DNA of 64,000 nucleotides. Source: Pontederia crassipes (lineage: Eukaryota; Streptophyta; Magnoliopsida; Commelinales; Pontederiaceae). The position numbers and the translations under genes were made by a program. Of this stretch, positions 1-11,143 are shown one piece after another. How positions within the stretch are numbered: the first letter of the stretch is position 1; each line of letters opens with the position of its first letter. The notes under the pieces were generated by a model. It was not told where the DNA came from. It ran no database searches and saw only the letters and a program-made list of their open reading frames with translations. The stretch is taken from NCBI GenBank assembly GCA_030549335.1, contig CM060192.1, positions 24,556,157 to 24,620,156 of the forward strand, given 5' to 3'.

Positions 1-835
1 TTTTGTCCACATGCTTGCATATCAAAATTGAGTGCCTTTACTGCCCAATATGCCTTATACTTCAACTCAATTGGTAGGTGGCATGTTTTCCCATAGACCA
101 ACTTATAAGGAGAAGTGCCTATAGGGGGGGGGGGGGTCTTATAGGCTGTCCTATATGCCCAAAGTGCCTCATTTAGCCTCAAACTCCAATCTTTCCTAGT
201 CAAAAAAACTGTTTTCTCCAATATGGCCTTGATTTTCCTATTTGAAATTTCTGCTTGGCCATTTATTTGAGGATGATATGTAGTGGAAACCTTGTGCTTA
301 ACTCCATATTTGTTTAAGAGGTTCTCAAAACACTTTTCAATGAAGTGACTGCCTCCATCACTTATGACTACTCTTGGGATTCCAAATCTTGGGAAGATTA
401 TCTCCTTGAAAAGTTTGATTATAGCCCTGGAATCAGCAACTGAAGTTGGAATTGCCTTTATTCATTTGGATACATAGTCAACAACAAATAGTATGAATTT
501 GTATCCAAATGAACTAGGGAAAGGCCCCATGTAGTCAATGCCCCATACATCAAATATTTCCACTTCTAAAATCCCATTATGAGGCATTTCATTCCTCGAT
601 ATTGACCCTGCTCTTTGACATTCATCACAACTCTTCACATACATATATACATCTTTGAACAAAGAAGGTCAATAGAAACCAGATTGTAGCACCTTGGCAG
701 CAGTCTTTTGAGTGGCCCCATGTCCACCATAAGAGGATGAATGACATGCCTCCAAAATTTCCTGAAATTCAGATTGAGGCACACATCTCCTATAAATTCC
801 ATTAGGGGATTTTCTAAATAGAAGGGGGTCATCCC
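1..835 (-). pseudogene. Athila integrase, C-terminus cut by window edge
   Basis: This is the integrase, which inserts the DNA copy into the genome. The N-terminal zinc-binding part is visible near 735-610 (histidines in ACHSSSYGGH, then CDECQ). The three catalytic residues of the DDE core are all present: Asp in GIDYMGPF at 534-536, Asp in ISDGGSHF at 357-359, and Glu in GQAEISNRK at 249-251. A stop codon lies between the zinc finger and the core near 670. A run of 13 G at 124-136 (C in the coding strand) lies downstream of the core and probably shifts the frame. The protein continues beyond the window. The family call is firm; activity is unlikely. Confidence 0.85.
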
Positions 836-1019
836 AATAATAATCTTTCAGGTCATGAAAAATTTCTTTCTTTGCTTATATGTGTAATCAGGAGGGATAA
901 TTCCACATGCAAGGTAATTGACAAGGTCAGCATACCAGGGAACTTGATTGATTGATACTATCATCAAACTATCATCAGGGAAGACATCATTGATAGAAAG
1001 TGTAAAGGATTCCTGGTAT

Positions 1020-1445
1020 CCTTCCATTCTTGATAGATGATCAGCTACTAGATTCTCACTACCCCTTTTGTCTCTGATTTCAACATCAAATTCCTACAAT
1101 AATAAAACCCATCTGATGAGCCTTAGCTTGGATTCCTTCTTGTTGATTAAGTGCCTCACAGCTTAGTGGTCTGTAAATACAATGACTTTGGATCCCACCA
1201 AGTAGGGTCTGAATTTGTCAAATGCATACACCACAGCAAGTAATTCCTTCTCAGTAGTTGCATAATTAATTTGGGCTTGCTTGCATAGCATATGACATGG
1301 TGTCTTCTATCCTTGGTCTGTCCTAAGACTGCCCCTACAGCCTGGTCTGAAGCATCACACATAATTTCAAAAGGAAGAGTCCAATCAGGTGGCTGCACTA
1401 TGGGGGCTAAGGTAAGGGCTTCTTTCAACTTCTTGAATGCCTTCA
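1020..1445 (-). pseudogene. Athila RNase H domain, broken
   Basis: RNase H removes the RNA strand during reverse transcription. The domain opens with PFEIMCDASDQAVGAVLGQ, whose first catalytic Asp is at 1354-1356, and ends with a stretch ending NLVADHLSRMEG near 1025-1055, typical of the gypsy RNase H to integrase junction. The frame is lost between these points, so the middle is not readable in one frame. The stretch from 835 to 1020 still encodes the usual Athila linker, including VPWYADLVNYLACG, leading into the integrase. Confidence 0.8.
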
Positions 1446-2345
1446 TACACTCTTCATTAAAATGAAATTCAGCATCCTTGGCCAGCAATAAGGTGAGGGG
1501 CCTAGTTATCATTGAGAAATCCTTGATGAATCTCCTGTAGAAGCCTGCATGCCCCAAAAAACTCCTAATTGCCTTGACACTTGTAGGTGGTGGTAGTCTC
1601 TCAATCACCTCAATTTTTGCCTTGTCTACTTCAATGCCTTTGCTTGAGACTACATGTCCTCAGACAACCCCTTCTTGGACCATAAAATGACACTTCTCCC
1701 AATTTAGAATCAAGTTAGACTCTCTACATCTTTGTAGCACCTTGGTCAAGTTTTCTAGGCAAGCATCAAATGAGTCTCCATATACTGAAAAGTCATTCAT
1801 GAAAACTTCCATAATTTCTTCAATAAAGTCTGAAAAGTAGACATCATACACCTTTGGAAGGTGACAGGTGCATTGCATAGGCCAAAGGGCATTCTCCTAT
1901 AGGGAAAAGTCCCATATGGACAAGTAAATGTAGTCTTGTGTTGATCTTGAGGGTGAATTGGAATTTGCAAGAAACCTGAGTACCCATCTAGATAATAGAA
2001 GTGTGAATGCCTAGCCAACCTCTCCAACATCTGATCAATGAAGGGCAATGGGAAATGGTCTTTTCTTGTGGCTTTGTTCAACTTCCTGAAGTCAATACAC
2101 ATCCTCCAACCTGTGATTGTCCTTGTGGATATCAATTCATCTGAATCTGACTTCACCACTGTGATTCCTCCCTTCTTTGGCACTACCTGCACTATGCTGA
2201 CCCACTCACTATCTGAAATGGAGTATATGATTCCTGCATTCAGCAACTTCAATACTTCCTTCTTGACTACTTCCTTCATGGTAGGATTGAGTCTCCTTTG
2301 ACATTCAATGGAGGGTTTGTAGCTGTCCTCCATAGGGATCCTATG
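1445..2345 (-). pseudogene. Athila reverse transcriptase with altered catalytic site and frameshift
   Basis: The reverse transcriptase copies element RNA into DNA. Visible landmarks in order are WRMCIDFRKLNKAT, PLPFIDQMLERLA, YLDGYSGFLQIPI with the first catalytic Asp, FPYRRMPFGLCNAPVTFQRC, and the catalytic pair region. In that pair the first aspartate is asparagine: the motif reads VFMNDFSVYG, codon AAT at 1795-1797. A one-base shift near 1835 puts this motif in a different frame from the upstream part. The connection segment KAIRSFLGHAGFYRRFIKDFS follows near 1530-1575. Either defect should abolish polymerase activity. The Asp-to-Asn change fits a G-to-A transition in the coding strand. 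Confidence 0.88.
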
Positions 2346-3809
2346 CATGCAAATTGAGGGATTAATACCCTTGATGTCTTCAATTGAGTAGCCTATCACT
2401 TCCCTGTACAACTTCAACCTTTTCAGCAGTTCTTCAACCTGATCCTGGGGTAAATTTGCATTAATGATAACAGGAAAGGTTGAATTCTCCCCCAAGAATT
2501 CATACTTCAGGTTGCTAGGGAGAGGCTTGAGTTCCAACTTGGAATTAGCTTGAACTGGATTGCCTTGGCATTCAGCAATGATAACTTGTTGTATCTTAAC
2601 CTGAATTGCTGGATTTTCTACTGATTTTGAAGAATTCAGCACTGATTTGTATGCCATAGCCTCTGGATCTTTCAATTCTCTCAAATGGTCAAACATTAGA
2701 CACCTTTGCAATGGATCTTCAATAGGAATCATAGCTGAAACTTGCTCTACCACTTGATTTAGCTGCCCATCTTCAAAATCATTCTCTAGAAAACTTGGCC
2801 TACTGATAACTTGTGCCAAATTGAATTCAATCTTCTTCTCTCCAATTTGGAAGGTCAATCTCCCTTCCTTAACATTAATTATAGCCCCTGCAGTGGTTAG
2901 AAAGGGCCTCCCAAGGAGAATGGGGATATTCACATCTTCATCCATATCCAATACAACAAAATCAATTGGAATATAGAATTTACCAACTTTGAGGGGTATG
3001 TCCTCAATGATCCCATGTGGATATTTGATGGATCTGTCTGCTAGCTGAAGGGACATGTTTGTTGGCTTCAAATCTCCAACTTCAAGTTTCCTTTACAATG
3101 ACAAGGGTATGACACTCACAGAAGCTCCCAAGTCACACATGGCTCTTTGAATTTTCCTATTCCCTATCTCACATGGAATTGAAAAGCTCCCTGGATCCTT
3201 GAGCTTAGGAGGCAACTTGTTTTGGATAATTGCAGAAGCCTCTTCAGTCAATGCAATTGTCTCATGCTCCAATACCCTTCTCTTCTTGGTTAGAATTTCT
3301 TTGAGGAGCTTGGCATAGGAAGGCATCTCCTGAATGGCTTCAACAAAGGGCACATTTATGTATAGCTTCTTCAGGATTTCCAAAAACTTTCCATATTGCT
3401 GGTCTTGTCTTGCCTTGATCAGCCTTTGAGGGAAGGGTACCTTGTTAAAAACCCTTGTATTTGCTTCAATCTGAGGGCCTGAATTCCTGATTTCCTCACT
3501 TGGCTCTTCACTTGGCTTTTCAGCAACTCTTGAGTCTGAATTGACTTGATTGTCATCAACTTTCTTCATTGGTTCCTCCACCATTTTTCCACTTCTGAGC
3601 TGAATAGCTTTTGCTTGCTCCTTTGGATTCACTTCTGGCTGTCCAGGAAAGAATAAGGGAGGTCTAGTGGATGTACTAGCCTGTTGAGCAATTTGGCTTT
3701 CCAACAATTTTTTATTTGCATTCATGGCATCCAATCTAGAATTGATCTTCAATATCTTCTCTCCTTGGCTGTCCTGCTTCTTCAGAATCTGTTGAAGCAT
3801 CTCCTTCAT
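2345..3809 (-). pseudogene. Athila protease and flanking gag-pol linker
   Basis: The aspartic protease cuts the gag-pol polyprotein. The active site reads CDLGASVSVIPLSL, with Asp at 3132-3134, and is followed by the flap-side segment VLDMDEDVNIPILLGRPFL about 60 codons on. A TAA stop lies in frame just after PLSL near 3090. Upstream is the typical Athila linker with FLEILKKLYINVPF and MPSYAKLLKEIL, then a low-complexity acidic stretch. Downstream, 2345-2800 is the protease-RT linker. The frame is the same as gag, so gag-pol was one open frame before stops accumulated. Confidence 0.85.
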
Positions 3810-4084
3810 TTCAGTTTGGAATTGTGGTGGTTGGACTTGAGATGGTGGCTCATATGGATTCCTCTGAATTGCGGCATTTTGGCCTTGATTCCCATAAGGT
3901 GGTGGCTAATTTCTTGACAGGATTTTGGGCTGCCAATTTGAATTCTGCATAGGAGCCCCTTGATATAGATTGGTCTTGTAAGAAAATTATGGATGGTTTC
4001 CGTTTTCTAGAGTGTAGAACTCAGCAGGAGGTTTAATTCCATAATTGCCCACAGCATTGATTTGATCCACTGTTTGCTCCACTT

Positions 4085-5108
4085 GTTGCATAATTAAATT
4101 ACAATTTTCTTACACATGGCCTTGATTACCACATACACAACACCTGGTTTCAGGATTAGAAGCCCTATTGCCATTGGGAGTCAAGTTCCTCTCCAAAGTC
4201 TTGTACAACACCTCCTCAAGTTGGGTTGACAATTGGTTCACTGAATTATCCATGGGTGGCCTCGTGGTCCTATCATGTGTGAGGAAGTGATGGTTCTTTG
4301 CAATGTTCTCTATTAGTTGGTAGGCCTCATCCATATTCTTGAATGCAAAGATACCTCCTGCTGCAGTGTCCAATGCCACCTTGCTAGGGTAATTCAATCC
4401 CTTATGAAAGTAATTGACTAATTGCCACTTTTCAAATCCATGGTGGGGACATGCCCTTAACAACCCTTGAAGCCTTTGCCATGCCTCACAAATGTTTTCT
4501 TGATCCAACTGATAGAATCTGACTATTTGATCCCTGAAGTTATCAGTCTTTGAAGGAGGAAAGAATTCTGAAAGAAACAATTGGACAATTGATTCCCAAG
4601 TGGCTACCTCTTCAGGATTCAATCCTTTGTACCATGTCTTGACCTTGTCTTTGAGTGAGAAGGGAAACAATCTCATATATACTGCATTCATGGGAATGTT
4701 GTTGAAGTTAACAGTGCTGCACATCTCCTTAAAATTGTCCAAATGACAAGCTCGATCTTCAGTCCCAAGTCCAGAAAATTGACTTTGTCTAATCATTGAA
4801 ATCAGGGCTGGATTAACCTCAAAATTTGCCACAGGTGCTAAGGCTCCTCCCCCTTGCTGATTCCTGGCATTATTTGGTGAATAACAGTTCCTAAGAGTCC
4901 TAGGAGCTGCCATATTCTGATTCATAATTCTTTCAAGTTCAGGGTTGTATGCCTCTTTCTCTTCTTCTTCAAATATCCTTCTCCTTGCCTCAAGCCTTTG
5001 CAATCTCCTTCTTCTTAGAAATCTTCTTTCAGGTTTAGGATCCGATTGGTAATGTTCCTCTTGATGGTCCAAGTCCTGCATAAAAAGATTCAGAAGTATC
5101 AAATTCAA
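4085..5108 (-). pseudogene. Athila gag, nearly complete
   Basis: Gag forms the virus-like particle. The minus-strand ATG at 5108 opens a frame of 332 codons. An arginine- and glutamate-rich N-terminus (RRFLRRRRLQRLEARRR) is followed by the gag core with RLFPFSLKDKVKTWYKGL and FLSEFFPPSKTDNFRDQI, characteristic of Athila. Near the C-terminus the nucleocapsid zinc knuckle is visible as CVCGNQGH, but a TAA stop falls just after the histidine and before the last cysteine (4105-4140). The same frame continues after several stops into protease. The start is 138 bases inside the primer site, which fits a short leader. Confidence 0.88.
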
Positions 5109-5245
5109 GGAAGAAATGAAAACTAGACAAAAGTGAAAAATTGAAAATGATTACTTGCAAAAACTGAAAATTGGCCTAACAAATAAACTAAAAACTAATC
5201 TAAAACTAATCTAAACTATCTAAGTTAGCCTAATTGACCTCAAAT

Positions 5246-5262
5246 CCCCGGCAACGGTGCCA
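5246..5262 (-). other. Primer binding site, tRNA-Asp type (element A)
   Basis: On the minus strand this 17-base site is complementary to the 3' end of plant tRNA-Asp (GTC), with one mismatch in the GCGCCA end. It lies six bases inside the LTR edge, with AGTTTT between, a spacing also seen at the primer site at 58090-58102. Confidence 0.88.
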
Positions 5263-5268
5263 AAAACT

Positions 5269-7924
5269 TGATAGTGATATTTGGGATTGAGTAGTGATAA
5301 CTTGCTGAAATTAAAGAAAGGGTCAAATTTTTAAATTTTTGGTCTCCCAACTCACTAGCTGCAAGTGCACAGGTAAGTTGTAGTAGACTCAGATTGTCGT
5401 ATCCACAAGAATTTGAAGTCTAAGACACCCTAAAACAATCTAGATTAGTTCTACTCTAATGGCTAAAAATAGATTTTTAAGTTGAAAGTGAAAACAGATT
5501 TTTAACAAGTGCAGAATGATAACATGTTTTGAGGTTTTGGAAACTTTTGCAAAACTGAATTATAAATGCTAAATTAATCGCTATAAAGTTTTAACTATCA
5601 ATGAGGAAGGTTCTTCTAGGATTTGGGGTTCATCTAAATTAATTAAGGATGGAATGGATCAAGTTATCATTAATTGTCCAATTTTGATTCAATATGAAAA
5701 TGGCTGCTCCCATAGCTCAATTGGCCTCTAACTAAGCAACATATTATCATATAGTTGTTAGCTAGATTGAATCAATAAAGGGTCCTCACTGAAAATCAAG
5801 TTATCACTGAGCTCAAATGAAAATTCAATGCTGATTTTTTTTACAATTCAAAGAATTCTGGAATGATAACTTGTAATTGCAATCATAAAAAGATGGAATC
5901 ATCCCAATCAATCAAACCAGGATGAAATCTATCCAATAATAGTACTTGTGCTCCATAATTCATTTCTGAATTCAAGGGGGATTTAAAATCAACCTCTCGC
6001 TTGCAAGGAAAAGTGAAATCCACACAAGACTCTAATTGATTGGGGTTAGAAGACATCCAATCTTAAATGGGGAATTCAGTGATTATCCAATGCTCTTTGG
6101 GTCATCTCTGACTCTCAAGAATGACCTTAAGACTACCTCTCAGTAGTGAATTAAAATGAGGCTTGACATTAGAAATCAAAATTCAAATGGAAATCAAAAA
6201 CTAGAAATCAGCAATGCAATAAATCAGAATTATAAATCAATGGAATTAGGCTTGCCAATTGTTTCTTGATCCATCTCTGGACTGCAAGACATCCCTAAGA
6301 TTCACCTCTCAGTGAATAAATGAAATCAGGGAATTCAATTGGTAAAACAGATTCCAGCAAGAACTCAGAAAAATAGGATTCAGAATTTCAGTTCAGAAAT
6401 TAAAGAGCACACTGAATTAAGCCAGAAATATGCTAAACATCTTGATTCATTTCTGAACAAGATGAGGGCAATAGCAACATCTCAGTTACTCTATTAATCA
6501 GATCTAGAATGACTCACAAATTCAATCAGTTCTGGAAAACAGAATCAGATTCAGAAAATTAGGAAATCAGGTAACTAGAAATCATAAATCAGATTTTAAA
6601 ATACAACGCAATCCATGAACCTGATATTAACAATTTGTTCATTGCTGGAAGAAGATTTGATCAATGATACTTCTCAGATATAGATTACAATGGGATCTAA
6701 TAACTTCAGCAATGCTGAAATCTGAAAACCAAAAATAATTTCAGTGTAGGATTATAATTCAGTCCACATCCATCCAAAATTAATCTAAACTACTACCCTA
6801 TCTTAGAAGAAATGGAGTTTAGCTCCTCATATTTACAAACTCAGATACTAAATGGAATGGAAAACTGGTACAAATCATCCTTGATTGAAGTTCTCGGCCA
6901 GCAGCAGCAAGTCCAGCAGCAGCAGCTCCTTCCTTGCTCCAAACCCTGAATGACCAGCCCCCCCTCTCCTCCAGAAATTTCAGCTTTTATATCATTCCTC
7001 TCCACCCTTTGATCAGCATCATAATGTTCTTTATCCTTTGATTGCAGCCACCTGTCCACCCCTCTGAAATTCCAGCTGCTGTAGGTACCTTTGTGCAGGA
7101 AAAAGTAGATGGTCCCCCCCTACTTTTTCCACTTTTTGGCCACTTTTCTTCCTGCTACAAAACCCAAACAGCAAGCATCAAAGCTCTTGAATGGTAATTT
7201 TGACAAATAAGGATTAGGATAATGATGGTTGCTAGCTCCAATATCAGATGGGATTAAGTGTTGTGCAGGAGTGATAACTTATATCGATATTAATGAATTT
7301 AGGGGCCGGGAATGATAACTTTAAGGAAATCTTGGAAAATGTCCTAATATGGGTGGTTCAAAGCATTTCAGGCATCAAATGGATTAGAGTGACAAGTGAG
7401 TGAGGTCAGAAATCAAATATGAATGAGATTTCTAAGAAGTGATAACTTCGGTGCCCAAAAACGATAACTTATATGACTTAAAAACGATAACTTGTGATAA
7501 CTTGAGTTGTGGTTATCCAAATGTGATGAAATTTGACCAGCAATGAGTTAAGATAATAATAAGATGATTGCTTAAGCCATTTGTGCAGAATTAATGGTCT
7601 TGCATGTCAAAATGATTGAATTGCTCTTTAACGATAACTTGGCAAAGGAAAAACAATAACTTGTTCAAATGGACTTAAAACTTTGCACAAGTTGAGATGT
7701 GACTATCCAAATATGATTTATACATGATAATGATGGATTTAGGGCAAGAAAACTATTGAAAATCAGTTCACTCAAAATAATGATAACTTGACATATAGGA
7801 ATGATAACTTGTCCTCAAAATGATAACTTGGCATAAAATTTAAATATTAATGGATTTTGGCATTTCAGAACCTCTATGCACATGGAATTAAATATGAAAT
7901 GAGGAATATCAACTAGTTATCACA
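5269..7924 (-). repeat. 5' LTR of element A, with reiterated GATAACTTG motif
   Basis: The LTR edge is clear on the primer-site side, where the minus strand ends in ATCACTATCA just before the spacer. The other edge is estimated at 7924, where the plus strand reads TAGTTATCACA, partly an inverted copy of the first edge. No coding sequence is visible. Near the primer-site edge there is a GCAAGTGCAC block followed by TCGTATCCACAAGAA, a motif pair also found in the other Athila-like LTRs of the window. The motif GATAACTT or its complement recurs at least 15 times, most densely at 7269-7830. About 6900-7150 holds a CAG-rich and pyrimidine-rich stretch. Confidence 0.65.
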
Positions 7925-8667
7925 ATGTATGCATTCTAAGTATAATTGGCCCAAATATAGGCAAAAGTGGGACTCGATACGTGTGAAAAGCATCTAAAAT
8001 GGGTTAGAAACATATAGTGATCAGCTAGTGATCATAGTGTTAGATCCTTGTTTGTATGAAACAGATTGAAAACGTTTCGCAATGACATGCGGCTTTGTCG
8101 AATTGAAGTGGACAATTGAAACCTTTCGGACGTCTAATTCAGCTCGACAGAGTATAGCGACATGTCATATTGGACGTCCGAAACTCGATGGGATGACTGA
8201 TATGGATCAGAACGGAAGTCTGAAACTTGTCCGGATGACCGAATTGGAAGAATGTCGAGACTAAAAAATGGTGATGATAATGAGTCGGTCGATCGAAACC
8301 GTTACATGATGACTGATTTGGATGATCACGATGGAAGAACTTTTGACAGTTTACAGAGAAATCCGACTGACCAAGGAAGAAGACGATACTACTCCCAGCA
8401 GACGATCAGTCCAATTTTGATCGACCAAAACTCTCGACCGAAAGTCTGAGAGAATCCTCATGTGATAATGGACGATCGAACCTCTCTCAATCATCCGACA
8501 TATATGGCCCTAAAATGGCCGACGGACAAACATAGAACAGACGATCGCTCCCTTTTTGGTCGAACGAAGGACATGGATGATCGGGCGTCCGCCCACCTTT
8601 TGGACGATCACTAAATGAGCCTCAATCAGACGACCACTCGACTTTCGAGCGTCCGATCTGTGGATAA

Positions 8668-10429
8668 TGATGCATGCAAAATATAACATATTATAGTTTT
8701 ATTATTTTAATTGAATTTTTCGTAATTTGATCATTGCATGCATTATTTTAGATCATTTTAGTCGTACGTCCGGATTTACTAGTTTTGATTACTAATGTCT
8801 TGAATATTTTAAGTAAGAAGGAATTTACTTAACTTTTATAATTATTTTGGAGGGAAAGTCAAATGGTGGATTATCTGATGGATTAATTTAGTCAAGGTGC
8901 CAAATGAGATAAGGAGTAAAAACATAATCGAATGACATCTATCAGAGGCTTTATTTATATTGGGCAAAAAAGATAAGTTGAAATGTTGTTATCATCATCG
9001 AAGATCTATCGTTGTGGAATTGTTGGCCGTGAAACACATCACAAAGAGTTGTTTTTGGGCGATATATGGATGAAGAAATATCTTTACCCCAAGATCTTAT
9101 GGCCGAGAAGCATCACATCTAGGGCGCAAAACCGAGGTTATCACCTTAATTGGATAAATCTTACGTCAACTTCCTTGGGGGTAAAAGAAATGCAACTTGA
9201 TTTTTATGGGCGTGACATGAAGTAATCCATACATCACCGAAACTTAATGGTCAGCGGTTGGATGTATGACATAGTTTTTGGCATAATGATTGGAAGATTT
9301 GTCATTTTGGCCGAAATTAGAAGGACATAAAGATTAAAAAAAGGAATTTTGTTGGAATAAATTTACTTTCAACCGAATGATATTAACACCCGTAATAAAC
9401 TTGAAGTCCGTATACACCTATAAATACATGATCAATCATCCATTACGGGTGTGCTTTGAAGTTTGGTTTTCTTCCACAGTGAGTAGTGAGCTTTGCAAGC
9501 TTCGACCGAGAAAGAGAGAGAGTTGATCGGACGACTGATCTTGACGCTCCGACGACATCCGAGGGCCCTGCTTTATTCTTGGTGTAATTGTTCCAATTAT
9601 TATAGTTATTTTATTATTGTCTCTCTACAATTCTAGGATGAACTCCATGTTTTTAGATCTTTTATTTTAGGAGAGTATTATTGAAGGGAAATATTGTGAA
9701 CTCTTATTTTACTATTGAATTTCTTTTGATCAATTTTTAATTGTATTTAATGCTTTTGATTTAATGATTTAATTTTATGAGTTAAGTAATTACCATTTTG
9801 TGGACTACTTGATTTTAGATTTTATTTAGTTAAATTAAATGATTTATTATGAAATTAAAAATTGGCATATGCCTAATAACTAGTGTGTGGAGAATTAGAT
9901 TCATGTGGTATGTTAATCTATACTAGTTTGTGGAGTGACTAATAGTCTAGGATTTTCATATTAATGCATCTTAATTTTAATCTCATCTGCATTGATACAA
10001 GTTTGTGGGACTTCAATTTTGATTAAATTTCAGATAGTTTGATTTTGCGTGACTAAGGAATAGAATTATCAGTTTGTGGACTCTGTGATTTTAACTTCTA
10101 AATTAATAACTTAGGAAAATTTTTAATCCATCTTAAGAAATTTATTTATTTTGGTTCACATATTTATCCTTAATTTATTATCATCCTAAGACCTAACTTC
10201 AACACCATTATCTTATCTTATTATTATCTTATTTTTAATATCTATTTTATATTTAGAAAACTTATCTTCAAATCCTATATTTTTTTCTCTCTTATTAATT
10301 TATAAAATTAGATATTAAATTAATAATATTCCTCGTGGATTTGACATTCTTTACTCCTATTTACTATATTACTTGAGCGACTAGTGCACTTGCTAGCGAT
10401 TTTATTTTGCTACATCATTTTACGCATCA
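8668..10429 (+). mobile_element. Solo LTR R1 (TGATGC family), TSD GATAA
   Basis: The unit starts TGATGCATGCAAAAT and ends ATTTTACGCATCA, so the ends are inverted copies. GATAA flanks it at 8663-8667 and 10430-10434. Near the right end it carries the family block CCTCGTGGATTTGACA and CTAGTGCACTTGCTAGC. No internal region or second LTR is attached, hence a solo LTR left by LTR-LTR recombination. It is oriented on the plus strand, judged from the LTR next to the primer site at 58090. No coding capacity. Confidence 0.93.
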
Positions 10430-11143
10430 GATAAAAATAATGACCTTAATCGAAACCTTATGATTTGATAAGCTTCTGTCCACTTGATTGATAACGAATT
10501 ATATGAAGCTAAAGATGATCATGAGCCACTTTTGCTTCTTACAGCCTTGATCAATCCACATGATTGAAAGACAAGCTCATGAATTATAAGATAAGATGGA
10601 GGATTACCATTTGCCTCTCTAGATGGGAGTTTCTCCCTGTAGATGTTTCCACCTTGAGCGAGGTCATCTTGCCCGATAGGACTACACTGATCTCCCATTA
10701 CACCACCATGGTTTAGATAGCTACAAACTTATGTGTCTACAATGATATTCCCTAAAAGTAGAAAAATCTACCAAATTAAGGACAAGATGAAAGAACATGA
10801 ATGACCAAAGATGAATGAAAGGACTTGTCCTTATGAACAAGAACAATGAACAAAAATGATGAATATGAACCACGAATATAAATGATGAAAATAAACAATG
10901 GACATGAACATGAAAAGGAAATGAAATGAATGAATATGAACCCATGATGATTTATTGATTTATTCTCTTATCTCCATCTTATTGTTTGCCTTATGATTAT
11001 TCTAATGGATATGAACTCACACTTAGCTTTATGCTAATGATTGAGCTTGCACCTTTATGTGATTCCCACATGTACATGATTGGGTTGCGAGCATGGTTGA
11101 TGTGTGTGTGGTGACTACAAGTTGGTGGCGTGTGCACATGGTT

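Larger units (their letters stand above)
1..7924 (-). mobile_element. Element A: Athila-lineage Ty3-gypsy retrotransposon, 3' end beyond window
   Basis: Reading the minus strand from high to low coordinates gives LTR, tRNA-Asp primer site, gag, protease, RT, RNase H and integrase, which is the Ty3-gypsy order. The gag core, the tRNA-Asp primer site and the protease motif DLGAS point to the Athila lineage. Gag and protease/RT are in one frame with few stops, so this is the best preserved element in the window. The 3' LTR and polypurine tract lie left of position 1, so no target duplication can be checked. It appears to sit inside the 5' LTR of element B, because B-type LTR sequence resumes on its right. 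The right limit near 7924 is an estimate. Confidence 0.85.

Noticed and set aside
2038-2301. Plus-strand frame of 87 codons
   Set aside because: It is the antisense of the well-supported RT on the minus strand.
7269-7830. CRISPR-like array of short repeats
   Set aside because: The 9-base GATAACTTG motif has irregular spacing, both orientations and no constant spacer length, and lies in a plant LTR.
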